The translations under genes were made by a program, and so were the position numbers. A stretch of 64,000 bases of DNA from Calothrix brevissima NIES-22 (GTDB lineage: Bacteria > Cyanobacteriota > Cyanobacteriia > Cyanobacteriales > Nostocaceae): positions 1,972,333 through 2,036,332 of the forward strand of contig NZ_AP018207.1 of NCBI RefSeq assembly GCF_002367995.1, in the 5' to 3' direction. The notes below the pieces were generated by a model. It ran no database searches. It was not told where the DNA came from and was given only the letters and a program-made list of their open reading frames with translations. Below, in pieces: positions 36,805 through 46,570 of this stretch. Each line of letters begins with the position of its first letter. Within the stretch, counting starts at the first letter, position 1.

Positions 36805-39006
36805 CTAGCGAAGACTGTTGCTAGTGTTTTTGACTACGGAATCAGAATAGAAACTTTCAGATGGTAGTAACTGCTGATGTTGGTCAACTGGTGTGAGTAC
36901 AGCTAGTTCTTTTTCAATGGGCAGTACAGTTTCGTTGATCACTACACCTAAAATAGTTGAACCACTCTTTTGTAAATCAGAGATAGCTTTGAGTGCTGCA
37001 TCTTTGGAGGTGGAGTTGGGTTTAACAACTAAAATCACTCCATCTGCTGATTGACTTAAAGTTGCGGCATCTGCATTACTACTTATAGGTGAAGCATCAA
37101 CAATTACATAATCATAATGTTGTGCTGCTTCTTCTAAAAGTCTATCTATCGACATTTTTTCAATAATTGTCGATGGACGGCTAGGAATTCTTCCAGAGGG
37201 CAACACTGATAAATTGGGAATTGAGGTTGATTGAACTAAATCTAACAACGGTAAATTATCAGTCACAACCTCTGTTAGTCCTGGGTAGGCAGGCACATCC
37301 AAAAGATTATGATATATGGGATGCTGCAGGTCTGCACTGACGATTAATGTACGTCTTGAGAGAATGCCTGCAACAGCAGCTAAATGCAAGGCTACTGAAG
37401 ATTTTCCTTCCCCAAAACCAACGCTACTGACAATGATGATTTTTGATTGCTCTTTACCTAGAGATTCTAAGGTTTTGAGCAACATCCGGTATGGCTCTAC
37501 ATACTCAGCATTATCTAATAAAGAGTCTAGTGCTGCCAAATTGAAGGTTTTAGGATTCAGTTTGGGTAAGACTCCGAGTACAGGTGTCTCTAGCCAAGCT
37601 TCTACCTCAGATGCATCGCGCAGCTTGGATTGCAATAGTTCTAGGAGTAAGACTAAAAGGGCAGAAGCTATGATCCCAACTACTGTACTGAGAATAACAA
37701 TCACCAAAGGTCTTGGTGAAACTGGATCTATAGGAATTTCTGCTTCGCCGACGATCCGGATGTTGCTGAGAATTTGTCCTTCTGCAATCCGCGCTTCTTC
37801 TAGTTTGTCGTCGAGTGTTTTCAAGGCTTTTTCAGCTTGTTCTCGTTCGCGAGTTAGTGCCACTAGGGACTGTTGCGACATGGGAATTTTAGCGACACGC
37901 GATCGCAAATTCTCTGCATCTCTCTGAACTACCTTCAGTTTATCTTCTAAGCCTTTACGCTCGCTTTCAACAACAATATAGCGAGATATCAAATCTTGGC
38001 TGAGATCGTTAGAAGCAACTTCGTTAGAATTTACAGTTTGGTTTTGAGGAATTATTTGTGATAGTTGTTGATTATAAAGAGCGCGCAGTTCATCTCTTTT
38101 TTGTACTAGCGAGACAACTTGTGGATGTTGATCTGTCCATTTAGAACGCGCATCAGTAATTGCAACTTCGACATTAGTTATTTGTTTGCTTAATTCTTTG
38201 AGCTGTTCATCCTGTCCAATGCGATTGACGACGAATGCGCCTGAAGGCGTATTTGCTCCTACTACTTGTTGTAATGAAGCCTCTTTTTGTCTAGCTTCTT
38301 GCAAATCGGCGCGGAGTTGCCTTTCTTCATTTTCTAGAGATGATAAGCTGGCTATTAATCCTTCTGTTTGGCTGTTAGATGCAACAAAGCTATATGCTTC
38401 TCGATATCTTCTTTCAGCTTGTTCTGCTTTTTGTAGTCTTTTCTGTTGTTCGGGAATTTGCTCTTCTAAAAAGTTGCGCAGGCTGGTAGCTTCTGCTCTA
38501 ATTAATTTTGTGTTTTCTGCAATAACTAATTTAGCAATTTGATTGAGGATAATTGCCGTAACTTTGGGATCGGGATTGGTATAACTAATTTCTAAAATAC
38601 TAGTTGCAGGTACAATTTCTACCTTAATCCCTGCTTTTAGTTCTTCTAATGGGGGTAGCTTTTCAATAGGGATGTTGCCTTCACTTAAAGCTCTTTTTAA
38701 AGCACCCCGAAGAATTTGCTGTGATTTAACTAGTTCAGCTTGAGTTGCTACTGGATCGGCTGCTTTACTTGGCGATTGATTATTAATACTTGTCAGTTCT
38801 TGGCCTAAAGCTGAGATCCCTACTTCTTTTTGGCCAACCATCAGTCTGGCTGAGGTTTCATACAATTTCGGTGAAATAGCTAAACTAATTGCTGTTACAC
38901 CTATTAATACAGATACAAACGTTGATGAAGCTAACCAAGCATGTCGCTTCAGTGCGGTTATATAAGATAACGGAAGAACAGCTTTACCCATTAATTTACC
39001 TGCCAA
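36805..39006 (-). CDS. Wzc-like polysaccharide co-polymerase / bacterial tyrosine-kinase protein
   Basis: 733 residues. Wzz domain with membrane helices at about 24-44 and 434-457 around a long coiled coil (175-415), then a cytoplasmic BY-kinase domain. Its motifs are Walker A FGEGKSS (531-537), A' LIVSADLQHP (554-563) and Walker B YVIVDASP (633-640). It controls chain length and export in Wzy-dependent polysaccharide pathways. The C-terminal Tyr-rich cluster of classic BY-kinases is reduced to a single Tyr (ESFYSDS), so cycling by multi-site autophosphorylation may be limited or absent. Confidence 0.92.
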   Translation of the reverse strand: MAGKLMGKAVLPLSYITALKRHAWLASSTFVSVLIGVTAISLAISPKLYETSARLMVGQKEVGISALGQELTSINNQSPSKAADPVATQAELVKSQQILRGALKRALSEGNIPIEKLPPLEELKAGIKVEIVPATSILEISYTNPDPKVTAIILNQIAKLVIAENTKLIRAEATSLRNFLEEQIPEQQKRLQKAEQAERRYREAYSFVASNSQTEGLIASLSSLENEERQLRADLQEARQKEASLQQVVGANTPSGAFVVNRIGQDEQLKELSKQITNVEVAITDARSKWTDQHPQVVSLVQKRDELRALYNQQLSQIIPQNQTVNSNEVASNDLSQDLISRYIVVESERKGLEDKLKVVQRDAENLRSRVAKIPMSQQSLVALTREREQAEKALKTLDDKLEEARIAEGQILSNIRIVGEAEIPIDPVSPRPLVIVILSTVVGIIASALLVLLLELLQSKLRDASEVEAWLETPVLGVLPKLNPKTFNLAALDSLLDNAEYVEPYRMLLKTLESLGKEQSKIIIVSSVGFGEGKSSVALHLAAVAGILSRRTLIVSADLQHPIYHNLLDVPAYPGLTEVVTDNLPLLDLVQSTSIPNLSVLPSGRIPSRPSTIIEKMSIDRLLEEAAQHYDYVIVDASPISSNADAATLSQSADGVILVVKPNSTSKDAALKAISDLQKSGSTILGVVINETVLPIEKELAVLTPVDQHQQLLPSESFYSDSVVKNTSNSLR

Positions 39007-39480
39007 TTTTTTATATTCACCAACTTAACTAGATTATCTCTTTTCAATATTACAGATATATGACTATTAACTACCAATTATTTATAGTAGACTGGATGTC
39101 CGATCGCATTTTGGTAATTATTTTTATTAATCTTCGTTGCAATCTTCAGATGAGATCCAGTTTGACTAGTTATGACTCATCTTTGGCAAGGTCTACAGAC
39201 TGTATTTATTGTTAGATTTCACCCTGATAACCAATCAGCCTTGCCACAAGGATTTTTTATCTGGCTAACCTGACAGGTTGCCAAAATGAGTATTGAAGAC
39301 TAATTGAAGATAAGTAAGTATCTTACTTAAGAAAAGTGTATAACATTCGAGTTGCTTTTTTAAACAAAATCTTGTAAAGACATATTGTGGATTTAGATAA
39401 TGCTGATTTGTACTCTGACCAATATTTATGTGACGATGAATCATTTAGTTTAGTTTCTCAAGGGTGATGAACTAAAGTTA
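39007..39480. other. 474-bp spacer inside the polysaccharide operon
   Basis: AT-rich, no coding frame or strong hairpin seen. A separate promoter for the Wzc-Wzy-Wzx genes may lie here. Confidence 0.4.
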
Positions 39481-40131
39481 TTAGTAAGCTCCATCGCGAT
39501 TTAACACTACTTGCAGCGTCTTGAGAATTAATTGGAGGTCGTAAACTACAGACCATTTAGACTGATAAGCCAAATCTAGCTTGACTATATCTTCAAAGTC
39601 ATCTATTTTAGAGCGCCCATTAACTTGCCATTCACCTGTGATTCCTGGCTTTACCAATAATCGCCGAAAATGATGTGGCTCATAATTTTCTACTTCATCT
39701 ATTGTGGGTGGACGAGTACCAACCAGACTCATATCACCTTGCAAAACATTCCAGAATTGGGGTAACTCGTCTAAGCTGGTACGTCTGAGAAAGGAACCAA
39801 CAGGGGTAATGCGGGGATCTTGGTCATTTTTAAAAATGTTACCTTTAGCCTGATTTTGGACTAAATGCTTCATTTGGTCGGCATTAACTCGCATAGTGCG
39901 AAACTTCCAGATGCGGAAGGTTTTGCCATTTAAGCCACAGCGAGTTTGACTGTAAAAAACCGGGCCGGGATTATCAAGTTTAATGGCGATCGCAATGGGA
40001 ATTCCTATTACTGCTGTAATTACTAACCCAATTAAAGCACCAACAATATCAATTAATCGCTTCAGTTGAGATGTGGCGGAAGGATGTACCCGTTGTTGAA
40101 AATGAGGAATATCTGTAAAGTTAATCTGCAT
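39481..40131 (-). CDS. Priming sugar transferase (polyprenyl-phosphate glycosyl-1-phosphate transferase)
   Basis: 216 residues: the short monotopic form of the WcaJ/ExoY family. One membrane or re-entrant helix (KRLIDIVGALIGLVITAVIGI, about 24-44) is followed by the catalytic domain with PVFYSQTRCGLNGKTFRIWK then FRTM, RRTSLDELPQFWNVLQGDMS then LVGTRPP, and KPGITGEWQVNGRS. It transfers a sugar-1-phosphate from a nucleotide sugar to undecaprenyl phosphate, starting each repeat unit. It is placed between the glycosyltransferases and the Wzc-like gene. Confidence 0.93.
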   Translation of the reverse strand: MQINFTDIPHFQQRVHPSATSQLKRLIDIVGALIGLVITAVIGIPIAIAIKLDNPGPVFYSQTRCGLNGKTFRIWKFRTMRVNADQMKHLVQNQAKGNIFKNDQDPRITPVGSFLRRTSLDELPQFWNVLQGDMSLVGTRPPTIDEVENYEPHHFRRLLVKPGITGEWQVNGRSKIDDFEDIVKLDLAYQSKWSVVYDLQLILKTLQVVLNRDGAY

Positions 40132-40335
40132 TTATTTTTCCGGCAAGACAGTAACTAAGGGTTTGTTAGGTATGAGCACAATGGCGGAAGTTCTCCTACA
40201 GGTAAAACAACCTTGTCAATTCTTGACTTGTAATTTTGCACCCTGATGTCGCATTTTATGCAGATATCAGCCTAGATGAATATTGAAACTGGATAAGGTA
40301 GTGCGATGTCAAAAAGGCTGAGATTACCTGTAGAT

Positions 40336-41562
40336 TTATGCGTAAGCGTTTAACAATTCACCTTGTCCATCTCTCCAGTTTTCCAACAACTCCGTATAAA
40401 TACCATTAACAACGTGACGAGCGTCATAGGGTTTGACAACACGTACACATGCTTCTGAAGGATAATCGCTCGGATTAATTAATACTTGTTTCCAAGCAGA
40501 GGCGATCGCTTCTGGGGTTTGTTCGTCTACAACAATGCCGCTATCAGCACTCAAGAAGTTGGGTGTTTCCCCAGCGCGAGTGGTAACTACAGGGGTGCCA
40601 CAAGCCAAGGCTTCAATGCTGGCACGACATAAACCTTCGTAGGCACTAGTTAACACAAACATCTGAGAAACTCGATATAAGTTTGCTAGCTCTGTTTGTG
40701 GTAGCGGCGGGAATATGGTTACGCGATCGGTTAAACCTAACCGAGCAATTTCCGCGCGTACATCTTCTTCTAATTCACCCTGTCCGACAATCAATAAGTG
40801 AGTATTTGGCTCATTCAGTTCTGCGAATGTGCGGACTAAGAGTAAGGGCTGCTTTTGTGGATGCAGACGACCAGCAAACAGGATAAAACGAGTATCGGTT
40901 GACAGTCCTAAATCTTGTGTTAGCTTGATTCTGCCTAGTTCTTGTTCTTCAGTAGATACAGAATAGAAGATATCGCTATCTACTGTATTCACCAAATAAG
41001 ATACTTTATCTGCAACAGAGGGATAGCGTTCTTTATATTGCTTGGCAGCTTTGGTGTTGCAAGAAAAAATGCGATCGAACTTTCTGACTAGTCTGCGTTC
41101 CAGTGCAAAATAAGCCCAAGGAATATGCCGCCAGAGAATACCGCCACCTTGGTTGGTGCCCTTCATTTCCTGGTCGATGTCATTGTGAATGTAGAAGATT
41201 CGCTGACCAGACCAGCTAGAGCTAGCTAATGATGCTTCTATGCGATGGAATTGCAAAAAGTCAGAAGAAAAATCACGCCCCAAAAGTGCCATTGTATATT
41301 TAACAGTTGTGGGCACTAAACCGCGAAAGTTGTCATTCTTCAGTTCAATCAAAGGCATGAACAAAAATTTTCTGCCAAATAATTCGGCTTCATGCCATTC
41401 ACCTATAGGCATTTTTGGGTCGCCATTACCTGTACCTACGAGGCGGATATTGATATCTTTAGGCGCATACTTGAGAATGTAGCGAATGCAAGTTTGAATA
41501 CCGCCAATGGTGGGGTTCCAAGGATTAAATTGATAGAAAATTGTGAGAGTTGGCTGACGCAT
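40336..41562 (-). CDS. GT4-family glycosyltransferase
   Basis: 408 residues, GT-B fold. N-terminal acceptor domain opening TIFYQFNPWNPTIGGIQTCIRY. C-terminal donor domain has RFILFAGRLHPQKQPLLLV, then LIVGQGELEEDVRAEIARLG and the E-x7-E signature in SAYEGLCRASIEALACGTPVV. It is a retaining transferase adding a sugar to the lipid-linked repeat unit; donor and linkage unknown. The N-terminal GGIQT variant suggests a less common acceptor. Spacing to the next gene (204 bp) is moderate. Confidence 0.88.
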   Translation of the reverse strand: MRQPTLTIFYQFNPWNPTIGGIQTCIRYILKYAPKDINIRLVGTGNGDPKMPIGEWHEAELFGRKFLFMPLIELKNDNFRGLVPTTVKYTMALLGRDFSSDFLQFHRIEASLASSSWSGQRIFYIHNDIDQEMKGTNQGGGILWRHIPWAYFALERRLVRKFDRIFSCNTKAAKQYKERYPSVADKVSYLVNTVDSDIFYSVSTEEQELGRIKLTQDLGLSTDTRFILFAGRLHPQKQPLLLVRTFAELNEPNTHLLIVGQGELEEDVRAEIARLGLTDRVTIFPPLPQTELANLYRVSQMFVLTSAYEGLCRASIEALACGTPVVTTRAGETPNFLSADSGIVVDEQTPEAIASAWKQVLINPSDYPSEACVRVVKPYDARHVVNGIYTELLENWRDGQGELLNAYA

Positions 41563-41592
41563 GATTCAATTCCTTAACTATAGTGGGTGATC

Positions 41593-42765
41593 TTAAGAAA
41601 GCTTCGTCGTTACGAGTTTGCCACCTGCGCGTTGACCGGGAGAACTTAACAAATTCTCGTATAGACTCAGATTGTCAGCTGTAATTTTTTCCCAGCTATA
41701 GTTAACTTGCACGTTTCGTTGAGCATTCTCAGCCATCTGTTTCATTTCTTGCGGATGCTGAATTGCCCAATCCATTTGTTGTACTAAAGAGTCAATGTTA
41801 CCAGCGCGGAACATTACCCCTCTATTGTTACTAACCAATTGTTGATGTGGAGGAATATCGCTAGCAAGGACTGGGATAGCTTGTGACATAGCCTCTAACA
41901 TCGCTAAAGGTAGACCTTCTAAGTCGGATGGTAAGGCAAATAAACCAGATCCACGGACGATTTCCCACAGACGAGCGCCTCTTAATTCACCCGCAAAGAT
42001 GATATCGGGGTCATCTGCTACTTGCTGCAACATTTGGGCGGTAAATTCTTTGGTATCGCTGACTCCCCCAGCTAATACGAGTTTCCAGCCTGCTGGCTTG
42101 AGTTTTTTGAAGGCTTCAATTAGTAAGTCGGGGCATTTTTCTGGAACTAGTCTGCCCAAAAATAAAACGTAGCGCCCTGCGGTTAAGCCTAAAGATTTGC
42201 CATAAGCAAAGGTAGGATCGGATGCACCGTAAGTTGCTGCGGCGTTGGGAATATATACAGATTGCTTCCCGTAGGTTTGGCGGAAGTAAGAACGTAATTC
42301 TTCGGAAACGACAATCAGTCCATCAGCAAAGCGGACAGCCGCTTTCTCTCCTTGGAGAATTAAATTACTAGACAACTTGCCCCATTTGTTCCGTTGCCAA
42401 TCTAATCCCTGACAGGTAACGACAACTTTAGTAGATAAGGAAAGTTTTGGTATCCAAGTAAATAAAGATGGGCCTAACGCATGAAAATGTACGATGTCAT
42501 AGCGGTTGCCAATAGACATCATGGCTCCCAACATTGAACTAAAGAAAGCATCTAAGCCTTTGCCGCCTGGGCAAGGTAAAGAAATTACGCGCACACCTTC
42601 ATAGTCGTATGCTGAAAAGGGAGATGAATCTGTAGTTGAGGAACGTGCATACAAATCAACAGAATGACCCTTAGCAACTATGCGTGGATAGACTTCTGCG
42701 CAGTAATGTTCAATACCACCTTGTTTGGGAGGGAGACCTTTTGCACCTATGACAGCTATTTTCAT
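41593..42765 (-). CDS. GT4-family glycosyltransferase
   Basis: 390 residues from the ATG at 42765 (MKIAVIGAKGLPPKQGGIEH). An upstream in-frame start at 42828 would add 21 residues without a family counterpart. The GT4 donor site has GRYVLFLGRLVPEKCPDLLI, and the E-x7-E motif is in SDLEGLPLAMLEAMSQAIPV. The opening PPKQGGIEHYCAEV is typical of rhamnosyl- or mannosyl-type exopolysaccharide transferases, but the sugar cannot be assigned. It is the first gene of the minus-strand operon, 31 bp upstream of the second GT4 gene. Confidence 0.88.
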   Translation of the reverse strand: MKIAVIGAKGLPPKQGGIEHYCAEVYPRIVAKGHSVDLYARSSTTDSSPFSAYDYEGVRVISLPCPGGKGLDAFFSSMLGAMMSIGNRYDIVHFHALGPSLFTWIPKLSLSTKVVVTCQGLDWQRNKWGKLSSNLILQGEKAAVRFADGLIVVSEELRSYFRQTYGKQSVYIPNAAATYGASDPTFAYGKSLGLTAGRYVLFLGRLVPEKCPDLLIEAFKKLKPAGWKLVLAGGVSDTKEFTAQMLQQVADDPDIIFAGELRGARLWEIVRGSGLFALPSDLEGLPLAMLEAMSQAIPVLASDIPPHQQLVSNNRGVMFRAGNIDSLVQQMDWAIQHPQEMKQMAENAQRNVQVNYSWEKITADNLSLYENLLSSPGQRAGGKLVTTKLS

Positions 42766-44124
42766 GGTTTTTACTGAAATTGAATGATGGATTGTTAAGC
42801 AAGAATGATGAAGCGGGTCATCTGGCAAATACAGAGATTAGTTAGCATTTATATATATCAGTTTGCGATCGCTCTTAGGGATCTTTTTTACAGATTAGAA
42901 TGCTGGGCATCTGAACTTGCCTGAATCATGCCACTTAATTATCTAAGTTGCAGAGGAATCATCTTCGGAGTACAAGAAGCAGCAATATCCGCAATTGATG
43001 ACTTAATCCTAGATGGACAAACTTGGTAAATGCACTCAGATAAACCCACCTCGCCTCCTGAAATTGCCGACACTTTTTAATAGGGGTTACAAGACTGTGT
43101 TGTTGCCAATGGTAAGAGTAATGCTGAATACAACAAGTACGGGAACCAACATAAACCTCACCAGATGTTTTAGCATTAAGTTAAATAAAGGTTAACGAAT
43201 GCTGGGTATTTAGGTTAAATCTTGCTTAACCTCAGTATATAGGATCTACGGATAATTATTTGAAGTTACTGTTAAATGGACACTGTTGGATTGCAAAATT
43301 TACGTGAAGACTAGTAATCAACAACAAAGTCCAGTACAAACCCTAATTTGGCAATAGTTTATATTAATTTTCTGTAAAGAATTACGGTTAATTTCCAGAA
43401 ATTCCTTCATCCCTGCTTCATTAAGAATGCGCTCAACATAAAATTTTGGCTAGATGAAGATTGTAATTTCCCAAAAATCCTCTTTATATCAGGTTATATA
43501 AGGTTGTTATCCATAAAATCTCTAGATCGGTTTCTGCCATGATTTGACAACTTGCTGCTAATTTTCAGCAACTAGGGTAATTAAGGATGTAGGCAGTCAA
43601 AGTAGCTGAGGAGTAATTGCTAAAATTATCTTGATATGCTATTAGTGCAGTGTAGGAGAATTTACTGAGCAAAGAAAAACGCATCAAAAAGTTGTTTACT
43701 TTCAAAGTATTTGGAAATTTCAATTCGGGGCTTTCACTGTAGCTCAAAGGATAGAGAGTCAATCAATTTCATCTATCTAGAGTGTGAGAGCAGTCGAAAA
43801 GAAACCGAGAAAATTTAGACATCTTTATTTTGCGTAATTAGCCAGGAATTTGCCAAAATCAGCACATATACAGATATAGCGATCGCGCATTTAATATTTT
43901 GTATTTGGGTGCGCAAATAAGTAAGAATAATGGTTATACATATTTTTTCTGTAAAAACTTTTCAAAGATTCTTGATTTTGAGTTGAGAATAGTCGGCAAT
44001 TCAAGTAAAACTGCTAACAGAGTCATCATTGCAGTCTATTTACGATGAGATGCACTCTTAAGCAATATACAGATATAGAAAACAGAGTAAATTCAGGGTA
44101 ATTTAATAAGGAGCAGATGAAATA
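42766..44124. other. 1.36-kb non-coding divergent region
   Basis: The longest gene-free stretch of the window, lying between the polysaccharide operon and the divergent kinase-pair genes. Short frames at 43013-43195 (+) and 43565-43762 (-) lack coding character. TTGCTG...CAGCAA (about 43552-43571) makes a small hairpin. It probably contains long leaders or regulatory sites; none is nameable. Confidence 0.5.
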
Positions 44125-45642
44125 ATGGCAGCACTCCAGGTTGTTCAAAAGCTTAACTACTACCTAGATCAAAACAATATTCGCTACTGTCATTGGAAAA
44201 GTAACGAGCATGTCGATGCAGCTGTAGAAGGTAAAACAGATTTAGATGTTTTAGTCGATGAAAACGAGAAAGCCAATTTACAGCGAGTATTAAATGAAGT
44301 TGGTTTCAAGTATTTTGAAGCAATTCCTTGCCGGAGATATAGAGATATTGATGATTATTTAGCGCTGGATGAAGAGACAGGAACCTTAGTACACCTGCAT
44401 CTTCACTATCGTTTAGAGTTGGGAGAGAAATATCTAAAAGGTTACCGTCTGCCTTGGGAAGAATTATTATTATCCACAAGAATTTTTAGCGAAGAATATC
44501 AGATTTATATTGCCGAGCCGAATATTGAAACAATTTTATTGGTGGTACGAGCAGCGCTGAAAGTGAGAACTCGCGATCGCCTAAATAATCTCTTGGGTAA
44601 AGACTATTTTAAAGGAGATTTTATCCGAGAATTTCGCTGGCTCAAAGAAAGACTCGATCGCCAAAAGGTACAAGAACTGAGCGAACAGCTTTTAGGTAGC
44701 AAGGCGACTAAGTTAGTTTTAGATGTCATTGATAGCGAGTCGAACCTCAAGCAATTATTAAAATCCGGGAATGCGATTCAAGTCGCCTTAAAACAAAATC
44801 GCCGCTATCACCCATTTGTATCTAAGGTTTTGCGCTGGAAACTAGAAATTCAGTATCTCTTCTTCAAGAGTTTGAGAAAGTTTTTTCAAGCTCCGGTAGC
44901 AGCGCACAGAACACCTACCACTGGTGGTTTAATGATTGCGGTTTTAGGTGCAGATGGCTCTGGTAAATCTACTGTCACCAAAGAAATCAGAAAATGTTTT
45001 TCTCATAAACTTGATGTCCAGCCAGTTTATCTAGGAAGCGGCGATGGCCCTGCTTCTTGGTACCGATTACCATTAGTGTTAGCCAGTAGAGCCGCTAAAA
45101 TTTTACGTCCGGTGCGATCGCCAAATCAATCCCGTCAAAGACAAAGTTCTTCTGACTTGGTGGGAACTTCCCAGCCGAAATCTCCCTTAAAAAGAATTGC
45201 TAAAGCTTTATGGGCGATTACCCTAGTTTATGAAAAACACCAAAAGCTTCAGCATTGTTCCGTAGCTAGACAACGGGGAATGATTGTCGTTTCCGATCGC
45301 TATCCCCAAACCCAAATTCTCGGCTTTAATGATGGCCCCTTACTCACAAATGGTAATGGTAAGTCATCCTCATACCCCGGCTTTCTCCAAGCATGGGAGT
45401 TACAAAATTACGAACAAATGGTGAATACTTTACTCCCAGACTTAGTAATTAAGTTGAACGTCACCCCAGAGATTGCTTTAGCGCGTAAATCAGATACGCC
45501 TACGGATATTGTCAAACAAAAAGTGGATGCGGTGAAGTCCTTGAAGTTTCCACCGCAAACCACAGTAGTCAACATCGATGCTACCCAACCGCTTGAGCAA
45601 GTTTTATTACAGGCAAAACAGTCCGTATGGCAACATCTTTAA
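44125..45642 (+). CDS. Fusion of a nucleotidyltransferase-like domain and a thymidylate-kinase-like P-loop domain
   Basis: 505 residues. The first about 250 look like a nucleotidyltransferase-fold protein: DLDVLVD (39-45) recalls the two-Asp metal motif, flanked by YCHWKSNEH and a helical part. The second half is a P-loop nucleoside/nucleotide kinase-like domain: GADGSGKST (275-283), a lid region rich in basic residues, VVSDRYPQT (TMP-kinase-like DRY) and LVIKLNVTPEIALARK. TMP kinase proper is about 210 residues and lacks the N-terminal domain. GGAG ribosome site upstream. It overlaps the next gene by 16 bases. A role in phosphorylating a sugar or lipid precursor is plausible, not shown. Confidence 0.75.
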   Translation: MAALQVVQKLNYYLDQNNIRYCHWKSNEHVDAAVEGKTDLDVLVDENEKANLQRVLNEVGFKYFEAIPCRRYRDIDDYLALDEETGTLVHLHLHYRLELGEKYLKGYRLPWEELLLSTRIFSEEYQIYIAEPNIETILLVVRAALKVRTRDRLNNLLGKDYFKGDFIREFRWLKERLDRQKVQELSEQLLGSKATKLVLDVIDSESNLKQLLKSGNAIQVALKQNRRYHPFVSKVLRWKLEIQYLFFKSLRKFFQAPVAAHRTPTTGGLMIAVLGADGSGKSTVTKEIRKCFSHKLDVQPVYLGSGDGPASWYRLPLVLASRAAKILRPVRSPNQSRQRQSSSDLVGTSQPKSPLKRIAKALWAITLVYEKHQKLQHCSVARQRGMIVVSDRYPQTQILGFNDGPLLTNGNGKSSSYPGFLQAWELQNYEQMVNTLLPDLVIKLNVTPEIALARKSDTPTDIVKQKVDAVKSLKFPPQTTVVNIDATQPLEQVLLQAKQSVWQHL

Positions 45643-46400
45643 GTAATTTCAGTAAAACTCATCTACCACAGAGCGCAGTGAAAACTCCAATAGTCTTAGA
45701 GTTTATCGGATTGCCCGGTGCAGGTAAAACTACTGTGTTTCATCAAGTAGTTGCACAATTAAAACAGCAAGGCGTATCTGTAGCTGCTGGAGACGAAATC
45801 CTGCGCAGTTGGAAACGACAACCAATTTGGCAAAGGTTGTGGAAACTCATTCCCCAAAGCCAAAATCAATGGCAGATTTTGCGCAAATCTCTATTGCTGG
45901 CGACGCAAGTCAAACCAACTAACTGGCTAAGTTTTTCTAAAGCGATCAAAACTTATGCAAATTTGAAACGCATTGACGCGATCGCGCAAACTCACAACGA
46001 GCAACTGCTCCTACTCGATCAGGGATTGTTACAAGAAATTTGGTCAATTGGAATTACAGGTACGACTCCGGCTTTAGCAGATATCAAAGAGGAATTAGCT
46101 CTGATTTTTTCCCAAAGATCAATTGCGATCGTTGATTTCCAAATCAATATCGAAACCGCAATTCAAAGAATTAAAAATCGTCCCACCGAAGAAAGCCGGT
46201 TTGATCTCATGTCCCAAGAAGCAGCACAGCTATTGCTTTCTCAATATGCTCCCTATCTTCAAGACATTATCAACTGCGCTCAAACATTTAATATTCCCAT
46301 TCTGGAAATTGATAGTACGCTGTCGGTAGATGAAAAAACACAACAGATTGTGTCTTGGATCGATAACAGCTTTATCAAGCATCCTGAACCAGTAAGGTGA
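45627..46400 (+). CDS. Small P-loop kinase-like protein
   Basis: 257 residues. Walker A GLPGAGKTT (28-36), a central basic region (SWKRQPIWQRLWKL), a Walker B-like LLLLDQGLLQEIW (about 129-141), and a C-terminal FQINIETAIQRIKNRPTEES segment that resembles the lid of nucleoside/NMP kinases. It starts inside the end of the preceding gene (overlap 16 bases), so the two are translationally coupled and likely act together. No known family beyond the P-loop kinase superfamily could be assigned. Confidence 0.7.
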   Translation: MATSLSNFSKTHLPQSAVKTPIVLEFIGLPGAGKTTVFHQVVAQLKQQGVSVAAGDEILRSWKRQPIWQRLWKLIPQSQNQWQILRKSLLLATQVKPTNWLSFSKAIKTYANLKRIDAIAQTHNEQLLLLDQGLLQEIWSIGITGTTPALADIKEELALIFSQRSIAIVDFQINIETAIQRIKNRPTEESRFDLMSQEAAQLLLSQYAPYLQDIINCAQTFNIPILEIDSTLSVDEKTQQIVSWIDNSFIKHPEPVR

Positions 46401-46480
46401 TGATTTCTTTTAGAGGTTGTCTCTTGAAAGTCTGCGGGTACTTCACAGGCGCGATTCTTTGAGGGACTTGCAAATAAAAA

Positions 46481-46570
46481 CTCCACCCACGGATCAAAAG
46501 TTTGGTAGGGGTGGGTTCATTGAAAGCGGCGGGAAACTCCACCCACTAGGGGATGGAGTTTTTCATTTTT
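46481..46570. repeat. Mosaic repeat block related to 33449-33607
   Basis: TAAAAACTCCACCCACGGAT, then TTCATTGAAAGCGGCGGG and AAACTCCACCCACTAGGGG with ATGGAGTTTTTCATT. The last two modules are found in the other block on the opposite strand and separated by about 85 bases. Confidence 0.65.
46534..46570 (+). terminator. Terminator formed by the repeat
   Basis: AACTCCA (46535-46541) pairs with TGGAGTT (46554-46560), followed by TTTCATTTTT. It is placed about 130 bases after the kinase pair and would end that transcript. Confidence 0.65.

Noticed and set aside
43013-43762. Short frames in the 1.36-kb spacer
   Set aside because: About 60-65 residues each with no family resemblance, no ribosome site and biased, non-coding composition.
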